This document shows positions 1-5,333 of a stretch of 5,333 nt of DNA, in pieces. The DNA is from TMP-24 sp964600685. Its GTDB lineage: Bacteria; Pseudomonadota; Alphaproteobacteria; Rhodobacterales; Rhodobacteraceae. The position numbers were made by a program, and so were the translations under genes. The stretch spans positions 1-5,333 of the forward strand of contig CAZRKU010000140.1 of NCBI GenBank assembly GCA_964600685.1. Reading direction: 5' to 3'. A model generated the notes under the pieces. The model was given only the letters and a program-made list of their open reading frames with translations. It made no database searches and was not told the DNA's origin. The first letter of the stretch is position 1; each line of letters starts with the position of its first letter.

Positions 1-643
1 CGAAGTCGAGGTTGATCAGGCCGGGCCGCACCATCAGGTCGGTCACGCCCTTGACCCCCTGATAAAGCACGTCATCCGCCAGGGCGAAGGCTTCGGTGAA
101 GGTGGTCTTTTCATTGGCCAGGCGGAACAGGTTCTGGTTCGGAATGATGATCAGCGTATCGACGACCTTCTGCAGGGCCTCGATCCCCTCGTTCGCCTGA
201 CGCATCCGCTTCGCGCCTTCGAACTGGAAGGGTTTGGTCACGACGCCGACGGTCAGCACACCAAGCTCACGGGCCGCCTGCGCGATGATCGGGGCCGCGC
301 CGGTGCCGGTGCCGCCGCCCATGCCGGCGGTGATGAAACACATGTGCGCGCCCGCCAGATGATCGACGATCTCCTCGATCGTCTCCTCGGCGGCGGCCGC
401 CCCGACCGACGGACGCGCACCCGCACCCAGCCCTTCGGTGACTTTCACACCCATCTGGATGCGCGCCTTGGCATTGTTCTGCGCGAGGGCCTGCGCGTCG
501 GTATTCGCCACGACGAATTCGACGCCTTCAAGCTGTTGCGCAATCATGTTGTTGACCGCGTTGCCACCGGCCCCGCCCACGCCGAAAACCGTGATCCTCG
601 GCCGCAGATCGTCATGCTCGCTCATCGTCAGATTCAATGCCAT
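1..643 (-). CDS. ftsZ: Cell division protein FtsZ (N-terminal part, cut by window edge)
   Basis: FtsZ is the tubulin-like GTPase that polymerises into the cytoplasmic Z-ring at the division site. The first 214 residues are visible and are uninterrupted. Seen: the nucleotide-binding loop GVGGAGGNAV (about 21-30), NTDAQAL (48-54), the tubulin signature GGGTGTG (109-115), and conserved stretches FITAGM, TKPFQFEG and IIPNQNLF. The window ends at NLDF (211-214), the beginning of the T7 synergy loop, so the last catalytic Asp of that loop, the rest of the core, the linker and the C-terminal FtsA-binding tail are missing. The start ATG at 643-641 has an AGGCGGA ribosome site at 655-649, 5 bases away; a second ATG at codon 7 lacks one. 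Unlike the upstream genes it is separated from its neighbour, by a 172-base gap with its own terminator and candidate promoter. Identity is very secure. Confidence 0.98.
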   Translation of the reverse strand, partial: MALNLTMSEHDDLRPRITVFGVGGAGGNAVNNMIAQQLEGVEFVVANTDAQALAQNNAKARIQMGVKVTEGLGAGARPSVGAAAAEETIEEIVDHLAGAHMCFITAGMGGGTGTGAAPIIAQAARELGVLTVGVVTKPFQFEGAKRMRQANEGIEALQKVVDTLIIIPNQNLFRLANEKTTFTEAFALADDVLYQGVKGVTDLMVRPGLINLDF

Positions 644-662
644 CGGTATCCGCCTGTCTATC

Positions 663-683
663 ATTGGGCCTCGAAGGGCCAAT
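663..683 (-). promoter_or_regulatory. Imperfect dyad / 5'-leader hairpin before ftsZ
   Basis: ATTGGGCC (663-670) faces GGGCCAAT (676-683): seven of eight positions pair, with one G-G mismatch at 668/678. An extra T-A pair (671/675) leaves a three-base loop, CGA. The dyad ends 19 bases before the ftsZ start codon and does not cover the ribosome site at 649-655. If transcription starts near 694 it lies within the leader mRNA. It could equally be a DNA operator. The role is unknown; only the symmetry is seen. Confidence 0.4.
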
Positions 684-700
684 TCCCCCGCATTAGGCCG

Positions 701-729
701 AATTTACTGCCAGAATCACCTAAGGTCAC
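701..729 (-). promoter_or_regulatory. Candidate ftsZ promoter (sigma70 type) with GANTC in the spacer
   Basis: On the minus strand a -35-like GTGACC (729-724) is followed after exactly 17 bases by a -10-like TAAATT (706-701). This predicts a transcription start near 694 and a leader of about 50 bases before the ftsZ ATG. The GTGACC differs from the alphaproteobacterial TTGACC by one base. The spacer contains GATTC (717-713 on the minus strand), a GANTC site of the kind methylated by CcrM, and a second GANTC lies at 631-635 within codons 3-5 of ftsZ. The promoter starts four bases after the T tract of the upstream terminator, where a restart promoter would be needed. No CtrA box of the form TTAA-N7-TTAA was found. 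This is motif matching by eye, not proof. Confidence 0.5.
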
Positions 730-732
730 GCG

Positions 733-773
733 AAAAAAGGCCATACCCCCACAAAATATGGGGGATAGTGGCC
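733..773 (-). terminator. Intrinsic terminator between ftsA and ftsZ
   Basis: On the minus strand a GC-rich stem-loop runs straight into six T residues (738-733). Pairs are 739-743 with 769-773, 744-745 with 766-767, 746-750 with 760-764, and 751 with 759. That gives 13 pairs, with single-base bulges at 765 and 768 and a seven-base loop at 752-758. The stem begins 43 bases after the ftsA stop. It should end transcripts arriving from murB-ddl-ftsQ-ftsA, wholly or partly. An alternative hairpin, GCCGC (771-775) with GCGGC (783-787), would compete with the base of the stem, so read-through could in principle vary. In the plus direction no T tract follows, so it is directional. Confidence 0.8.
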
Positions 774-815
774 GCTTCGTCGGCGGCATTTCGCTTAACT
801 GTCTGGATTTTGTGG

Positions 816-2147
816 TTACCAGTTGTCCCGGAACCATTTTACCGCGCGGCGCAGCGAACGCGCCGGATACCGTTCCGCGGGAATTTCGAAATCCCACCAT
901 TCATCCTGCGGGTGCGCCGCAAAGAGGCTCAGCCCCACGATGGACGCGAAAGCCGGCCCGGTGGCGGCTTGCGGCAGGCCCTGAACCCGCAACGGGCGAC
1001 CCAGGCGGACGTTCTGTCCGAGGATGCGCGTGGCCAGACCATCGAGGCCGGGAAGCTGGCTCGCCCCCCCGGTCAGCACGATCTGCTGGCTCGGCAACTG
1101 ATCGAACCCGGCGGCGTCCAGCATGGCGCGCACTTCCTCCAGGATCTCCTCGACCCGCGGGCGGATGATGCCGATCAGCTCCGTCCGGCTGACAGTGCGG
1201 CGGTCCTTGTCCCAGTCGCCGCAGTCCGATCCGATCTCGATCATCTCGCGGTCGTCCATGCCGGTGGCAAAGACGCCGCCATGATAGGTCTTGATCCGTT
1301 CGGCCACCGACATCGGCACATGCAGCCCCTTGGAGATGTCGTTGGTCACATGATCGCCGCCCAGCCGCACGCTGTCGGTGAAGATCATGTGTTTCTTGAT
1401 GAAGATCGAAATGCCGGTTGCGCCGCCGCCCATGTCGATGCAGGCAGCCCCGAGCTCCTGCTCATCCTCCACCAGCGCGGCGATCCCCGACACATAGGCC
1501 GACGAGGCCAGCCCCGCGAGTTCCAGATCGCAGCGTTTGATGCAGTAAAGCAGGTTCTGCACCAGTTGCGTGTCGATCGTCACCAGATGCATGTCGGCGG
1601 CAAGGCGATTGCCCACATGTCCGCGCGGATCGGCCATGCCGGTGCGGTGGTCGATGGCAAAATTCACCGGATGGGCATGCAGCACCTCGCGGCTTTCACC
1701 GAAGTCCGGCACGTCGCAGGCGGCCAGCACGCGTCCGACATCCTGTTCGCTGACCTGACCGGCGGCCAGGGTGATTTCCCCGGCCAGCCCATAGCTGCGG
1801 GGGCGCGCGCCGGAAAAGCTGGCGATCACATGGTCGACCCGCACATTGGCCATCTTCTGCGCGGCCTGCACGGCGGTGCGGATCGCGCGCTCGGTTTCCG
1901 GGATCGCGTCGATCTCGCCGAAGCGCACGCCGCGCGACCGGGTGGTGGCGGCCCCGATCACCCGGAACTGCGACTGTCCGGCCATCGAACCCAGGCCGTC
2001 CTCGCGCAAGATGCCTTCCCCGTCGAATTTCAGGACCAGACAGGCGATCTTCGAGGTGCCGACATCCAGGATCGCCACCACTCCGCGCTGCATCGCCGCC
2101 CGGCGCATGTTCCGCATTGCCCGCTGCATCTGGTAAAGATCCGTCAT
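816..2147 (-). CDS. ftsA: Cell division protein FtsA
   Basis: FtsA is an actin-family ATPase that anchors FtsZ filaments to the inner membrane and recruits later divisome proteins. The 443-residue product has the expected layout: phosphate-1 motif ILDVGTSK (26-33), the inserted 1C/SHS2 domain at roughly 104-185 with LHAHPVNFAIDHRTG (156-170), phosphate-2 motif IDMGGGATG (237-245), adenosine motif VLTGGASQLPG (357-367), and a C-terminal amphipathic helix SLRRAVKWFRDNW (431-443) that serves as the membrane-targeting sequence. About 24 Arg- and Met-rich residues precede the first motif, more than in E. coli FtsA. The start ATG at 2147 shares an ATGA with the ftsQ stop, and its own ribosome site (AGGCGA, directly against the ATG) is poor, so translation is probably coupled to ftsQ. 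A terminator follows 43 bases after the stop. Confidence 0.97.
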   Translation of the reverse strand: MTDLYQMQRAMRNMRRAAMQRGVVAILDVGTSKIACLVLKFDGEGILREDGLGSMAGQSQFRVIGAATTRSRGVRFGEIDAIPETERAIRTAVQAAQKMANVRVDHVIASFSGARPRSYGLAGEITLAAGQVSEQDVGRVLAACDVPDFGESREVLHAHPVNFAIDHRTGMADPRGHVGNRLAADMHLVTIDTQLVQNLLYCIKRCDLELAGLASSAYVSGIAALVEDEQELGAACIDMGGGATGISIFIKKHMIFTDSVRLGGDHVTNDISKGLHVPMSVAERIKTYHGGVFATGMDDREMIEIGSDCGDWDKDRRTVSRTELIGIIRPRVEEILEEVRAMLDAAGFDQLPSQQIVLTGGASQLPGLDGLATRILGQNVRLGRPLRVQGLPQAATGPAFASIVGLSLFAAHPQDEWWDFEIPAERYPARSLRRAVKWFRDNW

Positions 2148-3244
2148 TCGCCTGCCACCTTCGTCACGGTTTCTGTCATTGCTTTTGAGGCCTCGACCGC
2201 CCGCGCGGTCATCCTCAGCGTCGGGCGGTCGGGGTTGCGCAGATCGACCACCGCAAGGTCGCGCGCCAGCATTTCTTCGGCCATGTCGATGGCCATCGCC
2301 CGCTCGACCGCCTGAACGGCGTCGGCCTCGGGCAGCATGATCCGCTGATCGCGATCCAAGACCACATCCCAGCGCCGTTCACCCATCCGCACAAGGCCCC
2401 GCACACGCGGCAGGATCGGCCGGGCGGCAGACAGAATGGCCAGCGCCTCGGGCACGTGCTCCTCGGCCCCGACCCCGGTCATCAACGGCAGATCGGGACG
2501 CGCCTTGCGGTCCAGAAGCGTCGCGACCCGGCGTCCGGTCTTGTCCAGCATCTCGACCGAAGCTTCGGTCCGCCACAGGATTGCAGGCTTGCGCTCGGTG
2601 ATCTCCACCGCCAGCACGCCGCCGCTCCGCACCATCAGCCGGACGCTTTCCACCGCGTCGATCTGCTCGATCGCCGCGCGCATCGCCTCAAGGTCAAGCT
2701 GGAAGGAAGACGCGGGCAAGGGCACCGTCACCATGCCGCGCACCGCATCGGCCACGGGCGGGGATGCCCCGTCGATCGCCATCAGCGACACCATGAATTC
2801 CGGCCGGTTTTCGATCTGGGCGCGCAGGTCGGCGAACTTGCCCACCAAAGCCGCGCGCCGATCCTGATCGCCCAGGTAAAGCCCGACCGCACCAGCAATC
2901 AGCAGAACCGGCAGGCCAACCCGCATGAAGACGCGGAAAAAGGGCGTCAGCCACAGCCGTTCCATGCGGTAGGCCAGTCGCGAAGGCGCCGGATCGCGCC
3001 GTTCCGCGGTTGCCTGACGCGGATCGGCCCGGCTGACCAGCGGCTCGGCCCGCGCGGGAAGCGCCGCCACCGGCCGCTTCAGCAGAAGCGTCGCGCGCGA
3101 CCAGGTGCTTTCGCGCGTCTCCTCGGCGATCTCTTCCTCGGCTTGCGCCGGATCCCGGCTCGGCAAGCGCGGCCCTGCCCCGGCCGTGGCACGCGCGCCG
3201 CGATAGTGGGAAACCGGGCGCTCCGGTGCTCTCAGCGATTGCAT
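2144..3244 (-). CDS. ftsQ: Cell division protein FtsQ (long N-terminal cytoplasmic region)
   Basis: FtsQ is a bitopic inner-membrane protein that links the cytoplasmic ring to the periplasmic FtsB/FtsL complex. The 366-residue product has one membrane segment (about 107-124, FMRVGLPVLLIAGAVGLYLG), then a POTRA domain (about 150-220) ending in the family hallmark ITERKPAILW (215-224), then the FtsQ/DivIB beta domain to about 345. The start ATG at 3244 was chosen because a perfect GGAGGA lies 6 bases upstream, at 3256-3251, although the frame stays open further upstream inside ddl. The cytoplasmic part is about 105 residues, against about 25 in E. coli. Residues 1-80 are Ala/Pro/Arg-rich with an acidic patch AEEEIAEE (35-42), and the family-like sequence begins at RRDPAPSR (82-89). 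The gene overlaps ddl by 13 bases and ftsA by 4, so it belongs to one operon. Confidence 0.94.
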   Translation of the reverse strand: MQSLRAPERPVSHYRGARATAGAGPRLPSRDPAQAEEEIAEETRESTWSRATLLLKRPVAALPARAEPLVSRADPRQATAERRDPAPSRLAYRMERLWLTPFFRVFMRVGLPVLLIAGAVGLYLGDQDRRAALVGKFADLRAQIENRPEFMVSLMAIDGASPPVADAVRGMVTVPLPASSFQLDLEAMRAAIEQIDAVESVRLMVRSGGVLAVEITERKPAILWRTEASVEMLDKTGRRVATLLDRKARPDLPLMTGVGAEEHVPEALAILSAARPILPRVRGLVRMGERRWDVVLDRDQRIMLPEADAVQAVERAMAIDMAEEMLARDLAVVDLRNPDRPTLRMTARAVEASKAMTETVTKVAGE

Positions 3245-4155
3245 GAGGCATCCTCCACCAGCCAGGCGCACAGATCGGCGTAGGACATGCCGACAAGCGC
3301 CGCATGTTCCGGCGCCAGCGAGGTGGGCGTCATGCCGGGCTGGGTGTTGGTTTCCAGAATGAAAAGGCCGCTCTCGCCCCGCGACTCGTCCCAGCGGAAA
3401 TCCGACCGCGACAGGCCCCGGCAGCCCAGGGCCTGATGGGCCATCAACGCGTGCTCGCAGCAAGCCTTTGAAATTTCTTCCGGAATATCCGCAGGACAGA
3501 CATGGCGTGACCCACCCGGCGCATATTTGGCGTGATAGTCATACCATTTGTCCGTGAGGATCTCGGTCACGCCGAGGGCCCGGTCCCCAAGGACCGAAAC
3601 GGTCAACTCGCGCCCCGGAATATAATCCTCGACCATGACTGTCGCGGGCATGTCCGGCGACAGGACCGGCGGGCCGTTCGCGGCCTCCTGCACGATATAG
3701 ACGCCGACCGACGACCCTTCGTTGTTGGGTTTCACCACATAGGGCGGGGTCATCACATGACCGGCCTGCACCTCCTCGGTCGAGGCGATCAGGCTTTCCA
3801 CCACCGGAATGCCATAGGCGCGGTAGACATCCTTGGCGCGGGCCTTGTCCATGGCGAGCGCGGAGGCCAGCACCCCGGAATGGGTGTAGGGAATGGCCAT
3901 CCATTCCAGAAGGCCCTGGACCGCCCCGTCCTCGCCCCAGCGGCCGTGCAGCGCGTTGAAACAGACATCGGGGCGAAGGTCGGCCAGACGTGCGGCAAGG
4001 TCGCGGCCGGCATCGACCTCGACCACCTCATATCCCGCCTCCCGCAGGGCCTGGGCGCAACCGCGCCCTGAACTGAGAGAGACCTCCCGTTCCGCGGAAA
4101 GCCCACCCATCAGTACTGCCACCTTGGGGGCTTGCCTGCTCGACCTGCCCGCCAT
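3232..4155 (-). CDS. ddl: D-alanine--D-alanine ligase
   Basis: This cytoplasmic ATP-grasp enzyme joins two D-alanines for the peptidoglycan stem peptide. From the chosen start it has 307 residues, matching E. coli DdlB at about 306. Seen: AEREVSL (21-27, catalytic Glu22), LHGRWGEDG (69-77), YTHSGVLASALAMDK (90-104), KPNNEGSSVGV (142-152), the omega-loop WYDYHAKY (204-211, whose Tyr is typical of D-Ala rather than D-lactate ligases), RSDF (250-253), and the metal-binding ETNTQPGMTP (268-277). An in-frame ATG at 4197 would add 14 residues. I prefer 4155 because those extra codons (ACA, ACA, CGA, CCT, GGA) are unlike the rest of the gene, and because related proteins, as I remember them, begin MAGRSSR-like. 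The loop reads GGLSAE, where Pro or Thr is usual at the Leu. The 3' end overlaps ftsQ by 13 bases. Confidence 0.96.
   Translation of the reverse strand: MAGRSSRQAPKVAVLMGGLSAEREVSLSSGRGCAQALREAGYEVVEVDAGRDLAARLADLRPDVCFNALHGRWGEDGAVQGLLEWMAIPYTHSGVLASALAMDKARAKDVYRAYGIPVVESLIASTEEVQAGHVMTPPYVVKPNNEGSSVGVYIVQEAANGPPVLSPDMPATVMVEDYIPGRELTVSVLGDRALGVTEILTDKWYDYHAKYAPGGSRHVCPADIPEEISKACCEHALMAHQALGCRGLSRSDFRWDESRGESGLFILETNTQPGMTPTSLAPEHAALVGMSYADLCAWLVEDASCNR
3251..3256 (-). promoter_or_regulatory. Strong ribosome binding site that fixes the ftsQ start
   Basis: The minus strand reads GGAGGA here, six bases before the ATG at 3244-3242. It lies inside the last codons of ddl and is the best Shine-Dalgarno match I noticed before any gene in the window. 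It argues that the long N-terminal region of FtsQ is really translated, and that ftsQ can recruit ribosomes itself as well as by coupling to ddl. Confidence 0.8.
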
Positions 4156-4226
4156 CTGCCTGTTTCCAGGGCTTCGCGCCCCTGTTGTCCGGGGCATTTA
4201 TCCCCAGGATTAGTCTTTGGTTTTGT
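4156..4226 (-). other. murB-ddl gap with alternating G/C runs able to form alternative hairpins
   Basis: After the murB stop the minus strand is briefly A-rich, then carries four runs: GGGG (4205-4202), CCCC (4194-4191), GGGG (4182-4179) and CCC (4171-4169). Run 2 can pair with run 1 or with run 3, and run 3 can also pair with run 4 (stem CAGGG/CCCTG around 4184-4167). Run 4 ends just before the ddl ribosome site. No T tract follows on the minus strand, so this is not a plain terminator. The alternative ddl ATG at 4197 sits in the loop between runs 1 and 2. No convincing promoter was found. Confidence 0.35.
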
Positions 4227-5171
4227 TTATTTATCCGCCGCCGGTTCGCCGACGCGCATGATTTCCCACTCTAACGTTATTCCGCTGGTTTGGAAAACCC
4301 TTTTTCGCACATCCTCGCCCAAACCTTCCAGATCGGCGGCAGTCGCGCCGCCTGCGTTCAAGAGGAAGTTCGCATGCATCTCGCTCATCTGCGCGCCCCC
4401 GCGCCGCGCGCCGCGCATTCCGGCGTCGGCGATCAGTTTCCAGGCCTTCAGGTCATGGACATCATCCGCCCGCCCCGTCGAGGAAAACCCCGCCGGATTG
4501 CGGAAGGTCGACCCGGCGGAGCGGTCCTTCGTCGGCTGGGATCTGTCGCGGCGGGCAAGCTGCTCCTCCATGCGCCGGGCAAGGTCCGCCGCGGTGCCGG
4601 GGGCCGCTTCGAACGTGGCCGAGGTCAGCACCGCCCCATCGGGAAGGGTCGATCCGCGATAGACAAACTTCAGATCATCCCTTGAAAGCAAGACCTTGGC
4701 CCCGTCGCGCATAATCGCCTCGGCGCGAAGCAGATGATCAGCCACGTAACTGCCGTAACAGCCCGCGTTCATCCGCACCGCCCCGCCCACCGACCCCGGA
4801 ATGGTGCGCAGGAAGGTCAGGTCCAGCCCCGCCTCCGCCGCCCGCCGCGCCACCTGCGCATCCAGCGCAGCCGCCCCGGCGGTGACGGTATTTCCAGCGA
4901 TTTCAATGCCGTTGAAGCCGCGCCCCAGACGCACGACCAGCGCGCGCAGACCGCCGTCCCGCACGATCAGGTTCGACCCGACGCCGATCGGAAAGACCGC
5001 AACCGCCGGGTCGAGCGCCGCCAGAAAGAAGCTGAGATCCTGCGCATCGGCGGGCTGGAAAAGCCAGTCGGCCGGCCCGCCGACCCGCAGCCAGGTCAGG
5101 TCGGACAACGCCCGGTTCGGGGTCAGCGTGCCGCGCACCGCGGGAAGCGTCAGGGAAGGCGTCCTTGTCAT
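4227..5171 (-). CDS. murB: UDP-N-acetylenolpyruvoylglucosamine reductase
   Basis: MurB is the cytoplasmic FAD enzyme that reduces UDP-GlcNAc-enolpyruvate with NADPH to UDP-MurNAc, the second committed step of peptidoglycan synthesis. The 314-residue product shows the FAD-domain motifs LRVGGPADWLF (28-38) and PIGVGSNLIVRDGG (61-74), then TIPGSVGGAVRMNAGCYG (123-140), YRGS (171-174) with the conserved Tyr-Arg pair, and SAGSTFRNP (218-226) with the catalytic Ser221. The C-terminal domain has MHANFLLN (265-272) and ends with LEWEIMRVG (300-308), which holds the conserved Glu. Size and wording fit the shorter type II MurB. The start ATG at 5171 has AGAGG at 5180-5176, 4 bases upstream. The frame is open further upstream but has no ATG, and the FAD domain is complete without it. 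murB is the first gene visible in the cluster and lies 71 bases before ddl. Confidence 0.97.
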   Translation of the reverse strand: MTRTPSLTLPAVRGTLTPNRALSDLTWLRVGGPADWLFQPADAQDLSFFLAALDPAVAVFPIGVGSNLIVRDGGLRALVVRLGRGFNGIEIAGNTVTAGAAALDAQVARRAAEAGLDLTFLRTIPGSVGGAVRMNAGCYGSYVADHLLRAEAIMRDGAKVLLSRDDLKFVYRGSTLPDGAVLTSATFEAAPGTAADLARRMEEQLARRDRSQPTKDRSAGSTFRNPAGFSSTGRADDVHDLKAWKLIADAGMRGARRGGAQMSEMHANFLLNAGGATAADLEGLGEDVRKRVFQTSGITLEWEIMRVGEPAADK

Positions 5172-5333
5172 TACGCCTCTGTGCCAAAGGGCGGGAAGCC
5201 GCGCAAGGGGCGTATGGCAAACGTATGGCAAACGTATGCCGGGCGGGCGGCCTCCGTACCGACAGATCCGTGCACCTGCGCCGCTCCTCCCGATTTTCTG
5301 TCCCCAAATATCCCGGGGGTCCGGGGGCGGCGC
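5172..5333 (-). other. Non-coding leader upstream of murB
   Basis: This stretch has no ATG on the minus strand, and its GC-rich frames stay open without recognisable protein content. Besides the 11-bp repeat it holds a short hairpin, CCCGG (5312-5316) with CCGGG (5321-5325). On the minus strand this runs into GATATTTGGGGACAGAAAAT (5311-5292), wording I associate with intergenic sequences common in Rhodobacteraceae. The hairpin may mark the tail of an upstream gene outside the window; with only three T residues it is a weak terminator candidate. A single ACGGAGG lies at 5262-5256 without a following start codon. No promoter could be assigned with confidence. Confidence 0.45.
5211..5240. repeat. 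Tandem 11-bp repeat upstream of murB, with embedded dyad
   Basis: The plus strand carries cgtatggcaaa twice head to tail (5211-5221, 5222-5232), then a partial third copy cgtatg (5233-5238) ending in cc. The period of 11 bases is about one helical turn. Its last part also makes a near-perfect dyad, GGCA-a-ACGT-a-TGCC (5227-5240), with 12 of 14 positions symmetric. It lies 39 bases before the murB start. It could be a regulator binding site or a chance slippage repeat; no known operator is recognised. Confidence 0.55.

Noticed and set aside
795..798. TTAA as a CtrA half-site near ftsZ
   Set aside because: No second TTAA follows at the required seven-base spacing, and it lies before the terminator rather than at the proposed promoter.
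438..2315. A very long plus-strand open frame (about 625 codons) running antisense to ftsZ/ftsA/ftsQ
   Set aside because: It lies opposite genes with clear family motifs, its translation resembles no protein I know, and long antisense open frames are expected in GC-rich DNA. Other plus-strand frames at 344-1168, 2456-3283, 3532-4071 and 4132-4662 are rejected for the same reason.
3245..3463. Extension of ftsQ upstream into ddl (a 439-residue version)
   Set aside because: It would overlap ddl by over 230 bases in another frame, the extra residues look like random GC-rich translation, and the strong ribosome site points to 3244.
4198..4206. TTATCCCCA, one base from a DnaA box
   Set aside because: A lone near-match with no cluster of boxes and no AT-rich unwinding region; chance is likely.
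5176..5188. TGGCAC-like -24 element of a sigma54 promoter before murB
   Set aside because: No TTGC-type -12 element follows at the needed spacing, and it would overlap the murB ribosome site.
5312..5325. Hairpin upstream of murB as an intrinsic terminator
   Set aside because: The stem is only five pairs and is followed by three T residues; kept only as a weak note in the leader entry.
5172..5333. Minus-strand frame, open from the window edge, that ends in TAATG at the murB start
   Set aside because: The overlap looks like coupling, but the frame translates the repeat and the intergenic-like motif, has no recognisable protein content, and all three frames are open here. A true upstream gene tail cannot be fully excluded without more sequence.

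Overview
The window is a high-GC stretch of the division and cell wall (dcw) cluster of an alphaproteobacterium. The protein wording best fits Rhodobacteraceae (Rhodobacter/Paracoccus/Roseobacter relatives): the FtsZ N-terminus, the Ddl start, and the FtsQ segment RRDPAPSRLAYRMERLWLTP. That placement rests on remembered family sequences, not a search. Every gene I can support is on the minus strand, so transcription runs from high to low coordinates in the order murB, ddl, ftsQ, ftsA, ftsZ. The ftsZ gene is cut by the left edge of the window after 214 codons.

Layout, in direction of transcription. Positions 5333-5172 are a non-coding leader of about 160 bases. It holds a short GC hairpin, a motif that resembles common Rhodobacteraceae intergenic sequence, and an 11-bp tandem repeat. 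murB follows (5171-4227). A 71-base gap (4226-4156) carries alternating G and C runs that can fold in more than one way. ddl (4155-3232), ftsQ (3244-2144) and ftsA (2147-816) overlap by 13 and 4 bases and look translationally coupled. A 172-base gap (815-644) then holds a strong intrinsic terminator pointing in the gene direction. It is followed at once by a candidate sigma70 promoter with a GANTC methylation site in its spacer, and by a small dyad just before ftsZ.

How the genes work together: MurB makes UDP-MurNAc and Ddl makes the D-Ala-D-Ala dipeptide, both soluble precursors for peptidoglycan. FtsZ forms the division ring, FtsA tethers it to the membrane, and FtsQ links the early cytoplasmic ring to the periplasmic divisome. 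No mobile element, tRNA, rRNA, CRISPR array or foreign-looking segment was seen.

I do not see a previously undescribed system. The part most worth following is the ftsA-ftsZ junction. Terminator, promoter and GANTC site sit back to back there, which suggests that ftsZ is uncoupled from the upstream operon and may be timed by CcrM/GcrA-type cell-cycle control.
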